Below are positions 11,651-23,674 of a stretch of 64,000 nt of DNA, piece by piece. Each line of letters opens with the position of its first letter. The stretch's first letter is position 1. The notes under the pieces are model-generated. The model was not told the origin of the DNA and did not search any database. It was given only the letters and a program-made list of their open reading frames with translations. The translations under genes were made by a program, and so were the position numbers. Location of the stretch: assembly GCF_029227915.1 (NCBI RefSeq), contig NC_079883.1:31622001-31686000 (forward strand), written 5' to 3'. This stretch comes from Hydractinia symbiolongicarpus. Its lineage: Eukaryota; Cnidaria; Hydrozoa; Anthoathecata; Hydractiniidae.

Positions 11651-14600
11651 AAATCGTTCGGGAAATGAGTTTACTCCCTGGGTAATTTCTTTGTATACTT
11701 TTGACTATACGGGCCGAGTCCGGGATTTACGGGAAATCGCAGGTTTTCGTTTGCCGGCGATTAAACTTCTTTTATTCAGCGTCTCATCAAAAATGAAAAC
11801 ATTTTTGAAAACTACAAGTCTTATGCGTTTTAGTGGTGAAAAAATAATTTAAAAAATCGTTCTGGAAATGAGTTTACTCACAGGGTACTTTCTTTGTATA
11901 CATTCGACTATACGGGCCAAGACCGGGATTTACGGGAAATCGCGGGATTTCGTTTGCTGGCGATTAAACCTCTTTCCTTACGCGTCTCATCAAAAATGAA
12001 AACATTTTTGAAAACTGCAAGTCTCATGCGTTTTAGTGGTGAAAAAATAATTTAAAAAATCGGTCGGGAAATGAGTTTACTCCCTGGGTACTTTCTTTGT
12101 ATACTTTTGACTATACGGGCCGAGTCTGGATTTACGGGAAGTCGCGGGTTTTTGTTTGCCGGCGATTAAACTTCTTTTATTCAGCGTCTCATCAAAAATG
12201 AAAACATTTTTAAAAACTACAAATCTCATGCGTTTTAGTGGTAAAAAAAAAATTTAAAAAATCGTAAGGGAAATGAGTTTACTCCCTGGGTACTTTCTTT
12301 GTATACATTCGACTATACGGGCCAAGCCCGGATTTACGGGAAATCGCGGGATTTCGTTTGCTGGCGATTAAACCTCTTTCATTAAGCGTCTCATCAAAAA
12401 TGAAAACATTTTTTAAAACTGCAAGTCTCATGCGTTTTAGTGGTGAAATGATAATTTAAAAAATCGTTTTGGAAATGAGTTTACTCACAGGGTACTTTCT
12501 TTGTATACATTCGACTATACGGGCCAAGCCCGGGATTTACGGGAAATCGCAGGTTTTCGTTTGCCGGCGATTAAACCACTTTTATTCAGCGTCTCATCAA
12601 AAATGAAAACATTTTTGAAAACTACAAGTCTCATGCGTTTTAGTGGTAAAAAAAAATTTAAAAAATCGATCGGGAAATGAGTTTACTCCCTGGGTACTTT
12701 CTTTGTATACATTCGACTATACGGGCCAAGCCCGGGACTTACGGGAAATCGCGGGTTTTCGTTTGCCGGCGATTAAACCACTTTCATTAAGCATCTCATC
12801 AAAAATGAAAACATTTCTGAAAACTACAAGTCTCATGCGTTTTAGTGGTGAAAAATTAATTTAAAAAATCGGTCGGGAAATGAGTTTACTCCCTGGGTAC
12901 TTTCTTTGTATACTTTTGACTATACGGGCCGAGTCCGGATTTACGGGAAGTCGCAGGTTTTCGTTTGCCGGCGATTAAACTTCTTTTATTCAGCGTCTCA
13001 TCAAAAATGAAAACATTTTTAAAAACTACAAATCTCATGCGTTTTAGTTGTAAAAAAAAAATTTAAAAAATCGTTCGGGAAATGAGTTTACTGCCTGGGT
13101 ACTTTCTTTGTATACATTCGACTATACGGGCCAAGCCCGGATTTACGGGAAATCGCGGGATTTTGTTTGCCGGCGATTAAACCTCTTTCATTAAGCGTCT
13201 CATCAAAAATGAAAACATTTTTAAAAACTGCAAGTCTCATGCGTTTTAGTGGTGAAATGATAATTTAAAAAATCGTTTTGGAAATGAGTTTACTCACAGG
13301 GTACTTTCTTTGTATACATTCGACTATACGGGCCAAGCCCGGGATTTACGGGAAATCGCAGGTTTTCGTTTGCCGGCGATTAAACCACTTTTATTTAGCG
13401 TCTCATCAAAAATGAAAACATTTTTGAAAACTACAAGTCTCATGCGTTTTAGTGGTAAAAAAAAATTTAAAAAATCGTTCGGGAAATGAGTTTACTCCCT
13501 GGGTACTTTCTTTGTATATATTCGACTATACGGGCCAAGCCCGGGATTTACGGGAAATCGCGGGATTTCGTTTGCCGGCGATTAAACTTCTTTTTTTCAG
13601 CGTCTCATCAAAAATGAAAACATTTTTGAAAACTACAAGTCTCATGCGTTTTAGTGGTGAAAAAATAAATCAAAAAATCGTTCGGGAAATGAGTTTACTT
13701 CCTGGGTACTTTCTTTGTATACTTTTGATTATACGGGCCAAGCCCGAAAATTACGGGAAATCGCGGGTTTTCGTTTGCCGGCGATTAAACTTCTTTTATT
13801 CAGCGTCTCATCAAAAATGAAAACATTTTTGAAAACTACAAGTCTCATGCGTTTTAGTGGTGAAAAAATAAATTAAAAAATCGTTCGCGAAATGAGTTTA
13901 CTTCCTGGGTACTTTGTTTGTATACTTTTGACTATACGGGCCGACTCCGGATTTATGGGAAGTCGCGGGTTTTCGTTTGACGGCGATTAAACTTCTTTTA
14001 TTCAGCGTCTCATCAAAAATGAAAACATTTTTAAAAACTACAAGTCTCAAGCGTTTTAGTGGTAAAAAAAAAATTTAAAAAATCGTTCGGGAAATGAGTT
14101 TACTCCCTGTGTACTTTCTTTGTATACATTCGACTATACGGGCCAAGCCCGGGGTTTACGGGAAATCGCGGGATTTCGTTTGCCGGCAATTAAACCTCTT
14201 TCATTAAGCGTCTCATCAAAAATGAAAACATTTTTGAAAACTACAAGTCTCATGCGTTTTAGTGGTTAAAAAAAAATTTAAAAAATCGTTCGGGAAATGA
14301 GTTTACTCCCTGGGTACTTTCTTTGTATACTTTTGACTATACGGGCCGAGTCCGGGATTTACGGGAAATCGCAGGTTTTCGTTTGCCGGCGATTAAACTT
14401 CTTTTATTCAGCGTCTCATCAAAAATGAAAACATTTTTGAAAACTACAAGTCTTATGCGTTTTAGTGGTGAAAAAATAATTTAAAAAATCGTTCTGGAAA
14501 TGAGTTTACTCACAGGGTACTTTCTTTGTATACATTCGACTATACGGGCCAAGCCCGGGATTTACGGGAAATCGCGAGTTTTCGTTTGACGGCGATTAAA

Positions 14601-15474
14601 CCTCTTTCATTAAGCGTCTCATCAAAAATGAAAACATTTTTGAAAACTACAAGTCTCATGCGTTTTAGTGGTAAAAAAAAAAATTAAAAAATCGTTCGGG
14701 AAATGAGTTTACTCCCTGGTTACTTTCTTTGTATACTTTTGACTATACGGGCCGAGTCCGGGATTTACGGGAAATCGCAGGTTTTCGTTTGCCGGCGATT
14801 AAACTTCTTTTTTTCAGCGTCTCATCAAAAATAAAAACATTTTTGAAAACTACAAGTCTCATGCGTTTTAGTGGTGAAAAGATAAAATAAAAAATCGTTC
14901 GGGAAATGAGTTTACTTCCTGGGTACTGTCTTTGTATACTTTTGACTATACGGGTCAAGCCCGGGATTTACGGGAAATCGTGGGTTTTCGTTTGCCGGCG
15001 ATTAAACTTCTTTTATTCAGCGTCTCATCAAAAATGAAAACATTTTTGAAAACTACAAGTCTTATGCGTTTTAGTGGTGAAAAAATAATTTAAAAAATCG
15101 TTCTGGAAATGAGTTTACTCACAGGGTACTTTCTTTGTATACATTCGACTAGACGGGCCAAGCCCGGGATTTACGGGAAATCGCGGGTTTTCGTTTGCAG
15201 GCAAATAAACCTCTTTCATTAAGCCTCTCATCAAAAATGAAAACATTTTTGAAAACTTCAAATCTCATGCGTTTTAGTGGTGAAATAGTAATTTAAAAAA
15301 TCGTTCGGGAAATGAGTTTACACCCTGGGTACTTTCTTTGTATACTTTTGCCTATACGGGCCAAGCCCGGGATTTACGGGAAATCGCGGGTTTTCGTTTG
15401 CCGGCGATTAAACTTCTTTTATTCAGCGTCTCATCAAAAATGAAAACATTTTTAAAAACTACAAGTCTTATGCG
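11651..15474. repeat. Satellite zone with a further alpha copy
   Basis: A further alpha five-unit repeat runs from about 11,651 to 12,660 (CGGTCGGG at 12,061). A partial copy of its last three units follows (CGGTCGGG at 12,870, then the CCCGGATTT/GAAATGATAA unit and the ACTCACAGGG/CCACTTTTATT unit, ending near 13,470). The distance from CGGTCGGG at 8,539 to 12,061 is 3,522 bp, which is 18 units minus the ~129-bp deletion. From about 13,560 to 15,474 mixed units follow, including GATAAAATAAAAAATCG and GGTCAAGCCC variants. No gene is present. Confidence 0.75.
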
Positions 15475-18400
15475 TTTTAGTGGTGAAAAAATAATTTAAA
15501 AAATCGTTCTGGAAATGAGTTTATTCACACGGTACTTTCTTTGTATCCATTCGACTATACGGGCCAAGCCCGGGATTTACGGGAAATCGCGGGTTTTCGT
15601 TTCCCGGCGATTAAACCTCTTTCATTAAGCGTCTCATCAAAAATGAAAACATTTTTGAAAACTACAAGTCTCATGCGTTTTAGTGGTGAAATAGTAATTT
15701 AAAAAATCGTTCGGGAAATGAGTTTACACCCTGGGTACTTTCTTTGTATACTTTTGCCTATACGGGCCGAGTCCGGGATTTACGGGAAGTTGCGGGTTTT
15801 CGTTTGCCGGCGATTAAACTTCTTTTATTCAGCGTCTCATCAAAAATGAAAACATTTTCAAAAACTACAAGTCTCATGGGCTTTAGTGGTGAAATAATAA
15901 TTTAAAAAATCGTTCGGGAAATGAGTTTACTCCCTGGGTACTTTCTTTGTATACATTCGACTATACGGGCCAAGCCCGGGGTTTACGGGAAATCGCGGGA
16001 TTTCGTTTGCCGGCGATTAAACCTCTTTCATTAAGCGTCTCATCAAAAATGAAAATATTTTTGAAAACTACAAGTCTCATGCGTTTTAGTGGTTAAAAAA
16101 AAATTTAAAAAATCGTTCGGGAAATGAGTTTACTCCCTGGGTACTTTCTTTGTATACTTTTGACTATACGGGCCGAGTCCGGGACTTACGGGAAATCGCA
16201 GGTTTTCGTTTGCCGGCGATTAAACTTCTTTTATTCAGCGTCTCATCAAAAATGAAAACATTTTTGAAAACTACAAGTCTCATGCGTTTTAGTGGTAAAA
16301 AAAAAATTTAAAAAAACGTTCGGGAAATGAGTTTACTCCCTGGGTACTTTCCTTGTATACTTTTGACTATACGGGCCGAGTCCGGGATTTACGGGAAATC
16401 GCAGGTTTTCGTTTGCCGGCGATTAAACTTCTTTTTTTCAGCGTCTCATCAAAAATAAAAACATTTTTGAAAACTACAAGTCTCATGCGTTTTAGTGGTG
16501 AAAGGATAAATTAAAAAATCGTTCGGGAAATGAGTTTACTTCCTGAGTACTCTCTTTGTATACTTTTGACTATACGGGTCAAGCCCGGGATTTACGGGAA
16601 ATCGTGGGTTTTCGTTTGCCAGCGATTAAACTTCTTTTATTCAGCGTCTCATCAAAAATGAAAACATTTTTGAAAACTACAAGTCTTATGCATTTTAGTG
16701 GTGAAAAGATAAATTAAAAAATCGTTCTGGAAATGAGTTTACTCCCTGGGTACTTTCTTTGTATACATTCGACTATACGGGCCAAGCCCGGGATTTACGG
16801 GAAATCGCGGGTTTTCGTTTGCCGGCGATTAAACCTCTTTCATTAAGCCTCTCATCAAAAATGAAAACATTTTTGAAAACTACAAGTCTCATGCGTTTTA
16901 GTGGTGAAAAAATAAATTAAAAAATCGTTCGGGAAATAAGTTTACTTCCTGGCTACTCTCTTTGTATACTTTTGACTATACGGGCCGACTCCGGATTTAC
17001 GGGAAGTCGCGGGTTTTCGTTTGCCGGCGATTAAACTTCTTTTTTTCAGCGTCTCATCAAAAATAAAAACATTTTTGAAAACTACAAGTCTCATGCGTTT
17101 TAGTGGTGAAAAGATAAATTAAAAAATCGTTCGGGAAATGAGTTTACTTCCTGGGTACTCTCTTTGTATACTTTTGACTCTACGGGTCAAGCCCGGGATT
17201 TACGGGAAATCGTGGGTTTTCGTTTGCCGGCGATTAAACTTCTTTTATTCAGCGTCTCATCAAAAATGAAAACATTTTTGAAAACTACAAGTCTTATGCG
17301 TTTTAGTGGTGAAAAAATAATTTAAAAAATCGTTCTGGAAATGAGTTTATTCACACGGTACTTTCTTTGTATACATTCGACTATACGGGCCAAGCCCGGG
17401 ATTTACGGGAAATCGCGGGTTTTCGTTTCCCGGCAATTAAACCTCTTTCATTAAGCGTCTCATCAAAAATGAAAACATTTTTGAAAACTACATTTCTCAT
17501 GCGTTTTAGTGGTGAAATAGTAATTTAAAAAATCGTTCGGGAAATGAGTTTACACCCTGGGTACTTTCTTTGTATACTTTTGCCTATACGGGCCGAGTCC
17601 GGGATTTACGGGAAGTCGCGGGTTTTCGTTTGCCGGCGATTAAACTTCTTTTATTCAGCGTCTCATCAAAAATGAAAACATTTTTGAAAACTACAAGTCT
17701 CATGCATTTTAGTGGTAAAAAAAAAATTTAAAAAATCGTTCGGGAATTGAGTTTACTCCCTGGGTACTTTCTTTGTATACTTTTGACTATACGGGCCGAG
17801 TCCGGGATTTACGGGAAATCGCAGGTTTTCGTTTGCCGGCGATTAAACTTCTTTTTTTCAGCGTCTCATCAAAAATAAAAACATTTTTGAAAACTACAAG
17901 TCTCATGCGTTTTAGTGGTGAAAAGATAAATTAAAAAATCGTTCGAGAAATGAGTTTACTTCCTGGGTACTCTCTTTGTATACTTTTGACTATACGGGTC
18001 AAGCCCGGGATTTACGGGAAATCGTGGGTTTTCGTTTGCCGGCGATTAAACTTCTTTTATTCAGCGTCTCATCAAAAATGAAAACATTTTTGAAAACTAC
18101 AAGTCTTATGCGTTTTAGTGGTGAAAAAATAATTTAAAAAATCGTTCTGGAAATGAGTTTACTCACAGGGTACTTTCTTTGTATACATTCGACTATACGG
18201 GCCAAGCCCGGGATTTACGGGAAATCGCGGGTTTTCGTTTGCCGGCGATTAAACCTCTTTCATTAAGCCTCTCATCAAAAATGAAAACATTTTTGAAAAC
18301 TACAAGTCTTATGCGTTTTAGTGGTGAAAAAATAATTTAAAAAATCGTTCTGGAAATGAGTTTATTCACACGGTACTTTCTTTGTATACATTCGACTATA

Positions 18401-20546
18401 CGGGCCAAGCCCGGGATTTACGGGAAATCGCGGGTTTTCGTTTCCCGGCGATTAAACCTCTTTCATTAAGCGTCTCATCAAAAATGAAAACATTTTTGAA
18501 AACTACAAGTCTCATGCGTTTTAGTGGTGAAATAGTAATTTAAAAAATCGTTCGGGAAATGAGTTTACACCCTGGGTACTTTCTTTGTATACTTTTGACT
18601 ATACGGGCCGAGTCCGGATTTACGGGAAGTCGCGGGTTTTCGTTTGCCGGCGATTAAACTTCTTTTATTCAGCGTCTCATCAAAAATGAAAACATTTTTA
18701 AAAACTACAAGTCTTATGCGTTTTAGTGGTGAAAAAATAATTTAAAAAATCGTTCTGGAAATGAGTTTACTCACAGGGTACTTTCTTTGTATACATTCGA
18801 CTATACGGGCCAAGCCCGGGATTTACGGGAAATCGCGGGTTTTCGTTTGCCGGCGATTAAACCTCTTTCATTAAGCCTCTCATCAAAAATGAAAACATTT
18901 TTGAAAACTACAAGTCTCATGCGTTTTAGTGGTGAAATAGTAATTTAAAAAATCGTTCGGGAAATGAGTTTACACCCTGGGTACTTTCTTTGTATACTTT
19001 TGCCTATACGGGCCAAGCCCGGGATTTACGGGAAATCGCGGGTTTTCGTTTGCCGGCGATTAAACTTCTTTTATTCAGCGTCTCATCAAAAATGAAAACA
19101 TTTTTGAAAACTACAAGTCTTATGCGTTTTAGTGGTGAAAAAATGATTTAAAAAATTGTTCTGGAAATGAGTTTATTCACACGGTACTTTCTTTGTATAC
19201 ATTCGACTATACGGGCCAAGCCCGGGATTTACGGGAAATCGCGGGTTTTCGTTTCCCGGCGATTAAACCTCTTTCATTAAGCGTCTCATCAAAAATGAAA
19301 ACATTTTTGAAAACTACAAGTCTCATGCGTTTTAGTGGTGAAATAGTAATTTAAAAAATCGTTCGGGAAATGAGTTTACACCCTGGGTACTTTCTTTGTA
19401 TACTTTTGCCTATACGGGCCGAGTCCGGGATTTACGGGAAGTCGCGGGTTTTCGTTTGCCGGCGATTAAACTTCTTTTATTCAGCGTCTCATCAAAAATA
19501 AAAACATTTTCAAAAACTACAAGTCTCATGGGCTTTAGTGGTGAAATAATAATTTAAAAAATCGTTCGGGAAATGAGTTTACTCCCTGGGTACTTTTTTT
19601 GTATACTTTTGACTATACGGGCCGAGTCCGGATTTACGGGAAGTCGCGGATTTTCGTTTGCCGGCGATTAAACTTCTTTTATTCAGTGTCTCATCAAAAA
19701 TGAAAACATTTTTAAAAACTACAAGTCTCAAACGTTTTAGTGGTGAAAAAAAAATTTAAAAAATCGTTCGGGAAATGAGTTTACTCCCTGGGTACTTTCT
19801 TTGTATACATTCGACTATACGGGCCAAGCCCGGGGTTTACGGGAAATCGCGGGATTTCGTTTGCCGGCGATTAAACCTCTTTCATTAAGCGTCTCATCAA
19901 AAATGAAAACAATTTTGAAAACTACAAGTCTCATGCGTTTTAGTGGTTAAAAAAAAATTTAAAAAATCGTTCGGGAAATGAGTTTACTCCCTGGGTACTT
20001 TCTTTGTATACTTTTGAGTATACGGGCCGAGTCCGGGACTTACGGGAAATCGCAGGTTTTCGTTTGCCGGCGATTAAACTTCTTTTATTCAGCGTCTCAT
20101 CAAAAATGAAAACATTTTTGAAAACTACAAGTCTTATGCGTTTTAGTGGTGAAAAAATAATTTAAAAAATCGTTCTGGAAATGAGTTTACTCACAGGGTA
20201 CTTTCTTTGTATACATTCGACTATACGGGCCAAGCCCGGGATTTACGGGAAATCGCGGGTTTTCGTTTGCCGGCGATTAAACCTCTTTAATTAAGCGTCT
20301 CATCAAAAATGAAAACATTTTTGAAAACTACAAGTCTCATGCGTTTTAGTGGTGAAATAGTAATTTAAAAAGTCGTTCGGGAAATGAATTTACTTCCTGG
20401 GTACTTTCTTTGTATACTTTTGACTATACAGGCCAAGCCCGGGATTTACGGGAAATTGCGGGTTTTCGTTTGCCGGCGATTAAACCTCTTACATTAAGCG
20501 TCTCATCAAAAATGAAAACATTTTTGAAAACTACAAGTCTTATGCG
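15475..20546. repeat. Macro-repeat copy 1, about 5.07 kb (25 units)
   Basis: This block is matched by the following one through many rare variants. GTATCCATTCGAC at 15,543 matches 20,615 and GAAGTTGCGGG at 15,789 matches 20,861 (both 5,072 bp). GTGAAAGGATAAA at 16,501 matches 21,776, and GACTCTACGGG at 17,176 matches 22,451 (both 5,275 bp). ACTACATTTCTC at 17,491 matches 24,186, AAACAATTTTG near 19,911 matches 26,607, and TTTTGAGTATACGG near 20,016 matches 26,712 (6,695-6,696 bp). The match ends near 20,450, where GGAAATTGCG differs from GGAAATCGCG. The upstream limit is near 15,475. Confidence 0.82.
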
Positions 20547-20989
20547 TTTTAGTGGTGAAAAAATAATTTAAAAAATCGTTCTGGAAATGAGTTTATTCAC
20601 ACGGTACTTTCTTTGTATCCATTCGACTATACGGGCCAAGCCCGGGATTTACGGGAAATCGCGGGTTTTCGTTTCCCGGCGATTAAACCTCTTTCATTAA
20701 GCGTCTCATCAAAAATGAAAACATTTTTGAAAACTACAAGTCTCATGCGTTTTAGTGGTGAAATAGTAATTTAAAAAATCGTTCGGGAAATGAGTTTACA
20801 CCCTGGGTACTTTCTTTGTATACTTTTGCCTATACGGGCCGAGTCCGGGATTTACGGGAAGTTGCGGGTTTTCGTTTGCCGGCGATTAAACTTCTTTTAT
20901 TCAGCGTCTCATCAAAAATGAAAACATTTTCAAAAACTACAAGTCTCATGGGCTTTAGTGGTGAAATAATAATTTAAAAAATCGTTCGG

Positions 20990-21394
20990 GAAATGAGTTT
21001 ACTCCCTGGGTACTTTCTTTGTATACATTCGACTATACGGGCCAAGCCCGGGGTTTACGGGAAATCGCGGGATTTCGTTTGCCGGCGATTAAACCTCTTT
21101 CATTAAGCGTCTCATCAAAAATGAAAATATTTTTGAAAACTACAAGTCTCATGCGTTTTAGTGGTTAAAAAAAAATTTAAAAAATCGTTCGGGAAATGAG
21201 TTTACTCCCTGGGTACTTTCTTTGTATACATTCGACTATACGGGCCAAGCCCGGGGTTTACGGGAAATCGCGGGATTTCGTTTGCCGGCGATTAAACCTC
21301 TTTCATTAAGCGTCTCATCAAAAATGAAAATATTTTTGAAAACTACAAGTCTCATGCGTTTTAGTGGTTAAAAAAAAATTTAAAAAATCGTTCG
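20990..21394. repeat. Single-unit tandem duplication inside macro copy 2
   Basis: Two consecutive units both carry CATTCGAC, the rare CCCGGGGTTTACGG and GAAAATATTTTTG, and both end in GGTTAAAAAAAA. The GGGG run is at 21,050 and 21,253, an offset of 203 bp. Macro copy 1 has only one such unit, near 15,920-16,120. This accounts for the change in offset from 5,072 to 5,275 bp. Confidence 0.85.
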
Positions 21395-21649
21395 GGAAAT
21401 GAGTTTACTCCCTGGGTACTTTCTTTGTATACTTTTGACTATACGGGCCGAGTCCGGGACTTACGGGAAATCGCAGGTTTTCGTTTGCCGGCGATTAAAC
21501 TTCTTTTATTCAGCGTCTCATCAAAAATGAAAACATTTTTGAAAACTACAAGTCTCATGCGTTTTAGTGGTAAAAAAAAAATTTAAAAAAACGTTCGGGA
21601 AATGAGTTTACTCCCTGGGTACTTTCCTTGTATACTTTTGACTATACGG

Positions 21650-23674
21650 GCCGAGTCCGGGATTTACGGGAAATCGCAGGTTTTCGTTTGCCGGCGATTA
21701 AACTTCTTTTTTTCAGCGTCTCATCAAAAATAAAAACATTTTTGAAAACTACAAGTCTCATGCGTTTTAGTGGTGAAAGGATAAATTAAAAAATCGTTCG
21801 GGAAATGAGTTTACTTCCTGGGTACTCTCTTTGTATACTTTTGACTATACGGGTCAAGCCCGGGATTTACGGGAAATCGTGGGTTTTCGTTTGCCAGCGA
21901 TTAAACTTCTTTTATTCAGCGTCTCATCAAAAATGAAAACATTTTTGAAAACTACAAGTCTTATGCGTTTTAGTGGTGAAAAAATAAATTAAAAAATCGT
22001 TCTGGAAATGAGTTTACTCCCTGGGTACTTTCTTTGTATACATTCGACTATACGGGCCAAGCCCGGGATTTACGGGAAATCGCGGGTTTTCGTTTGCCGG
22101 CGATTAAACCTCTTTCATTAAGCCTCTCATCAAAAATGAAAACATTTTTGAAAACTACAAGTCTCATGCGTTTTAGTGGTGAAAAAATAAATTAAAAAAT
22201 CGTTCGGGAAATAAGTTTACTTCCTGGGTACTTTGTTTGTATACTTTTGACTATACGGGCCGACTCCGGATTTACGGGAAGTCGGGGGTTTTCGTTTGCC
22301 GGCGATTAAACTTCTTTTTTTCAGCGTCTCATCAAAAATAAAAACATTTTTGAAAACTACAAGTCTCATGCGTTTTAGTGGTGAAAAGATAAATTAAAAA
22401 ATCGTTCGGGAAATGAGTTTACTTCCTGGGTACTCTCTTTGTATACTTTTGACTCTACGGGTCAAGCCCGGGATTTACGGGAAATCGTGGGTTTTCGTTT
22501 GCCGGCGATTAAACTTCTTTTATTCAGCGTCTCATCAAAAATGAAAACATTTTTGAAAACTACAAGTCTTATGCGTTTTAGTGGTGAAAAAATAATTTAA
22601 AAAATCGTTCTGGAAATGAGTTTACTCACAGGGTACTTTCTTTGTATACATTCGACTATACGGGCCGAGTCCGGGATTTACGGGAAATCGCAGGTTTTCG
22701 TTTGCCGGCGATTAAACTTCTTTTTTTCAGTGTCTCATCAAAAATAAAAACATTTTTGAAAACTACAAGTCTCATGCGTTTTAGTGGTGAAAGGATAAAT
22801 TAAAAAATCGTTCGGGAAATGAGTTTACTTTCTGGGTACTCTCTTTGTATACTTTCGACTATACGGGTCAAGCCCGGGATTTACGGGAAATCGTGGGTTT
22901 TCGTTTGCCAGCGATTAAACTTCTTTTATTCAGCGTCTCATCAAAAATGAAAACATTTTTGAAAACTACAAGTCTTATGCATTTTAGTGGTGAAAAAATA
23001 AATTAAAAAATCGTTCTGGAAATGAGTTTACTCCCTGGGTACTTTCTTTGTATACATTCGACTATACGGGCCAAGCCCGGGATTTACGGGAAATCGCGGG
23101 TTTTCGTTTGCCGGCGATTAAACCTCTTTCATTAAGCCTCTCATCAAAAATGAAAACATTTTTGAAAACTACAAGTCTCATGCGTTTTAGTGGTGAAAAA
23201 ATAAATTAAAAAATCGTTCGGGAAATAAGTTTACTTCCTGGGTACTTTGTTTGTATACTTTCGACTATACGGGCCGACTCCGGATTTACGGGAAGTCGCG
23301 GGTTTTCGTTTGCCGGCGATTAAAGTTCTTTTTTTCAGCGTCTCATCAAAAATAAAAACATTTTTGAAAACTACAAGTCTCATGCGTTTTAGTGGTGAAA
23401 AGATAAATTAAAAAATCGTTCGGGAAATGAGTTTACTTCCTGGGTACTCTCTTTGTATACTTTTGACTCTACGGGTCAAGCCCGGGATTTACGGGAAATC
23501 GTGGGTTTTCGTTTGCCGGCGATTAAACTTCTTTTATTCAGCGTCTCATCAAAAATGAAAACATTTTTGAAAACTACAAGTCTTATGCGTTTTAGTGGTG
23601 AAAAAATAATTTAAAAAATCGTTCTGGAAATGAGTTTACTCACAGGGTACTTTCTTTGTATACATTCGACTATA
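21650..23674. repeat. Five-unit tandem duplication (1,014 bp x 2)
   Basis: Two adjacent blocks, about 21,650-22,660 and 22,661-23,674, share variants 1,014 bp apart: GAAAGGATAAA at 21,776 and 22,790, and GACTCTACGGG at 22,451 and 23,465. Each holds the order B unit with TTTTTTTCAG, GGTCAAGCCC unit with ATCGTGGG, ACTCCCTGGG A-like unit, GCCGACTCCGG unit, and GACTCTACGGG unit. The second copy has private changes such as CTTTCGAC and GCATTTTAG. Macro copy 1 has this block once. Confidence 0.82.
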
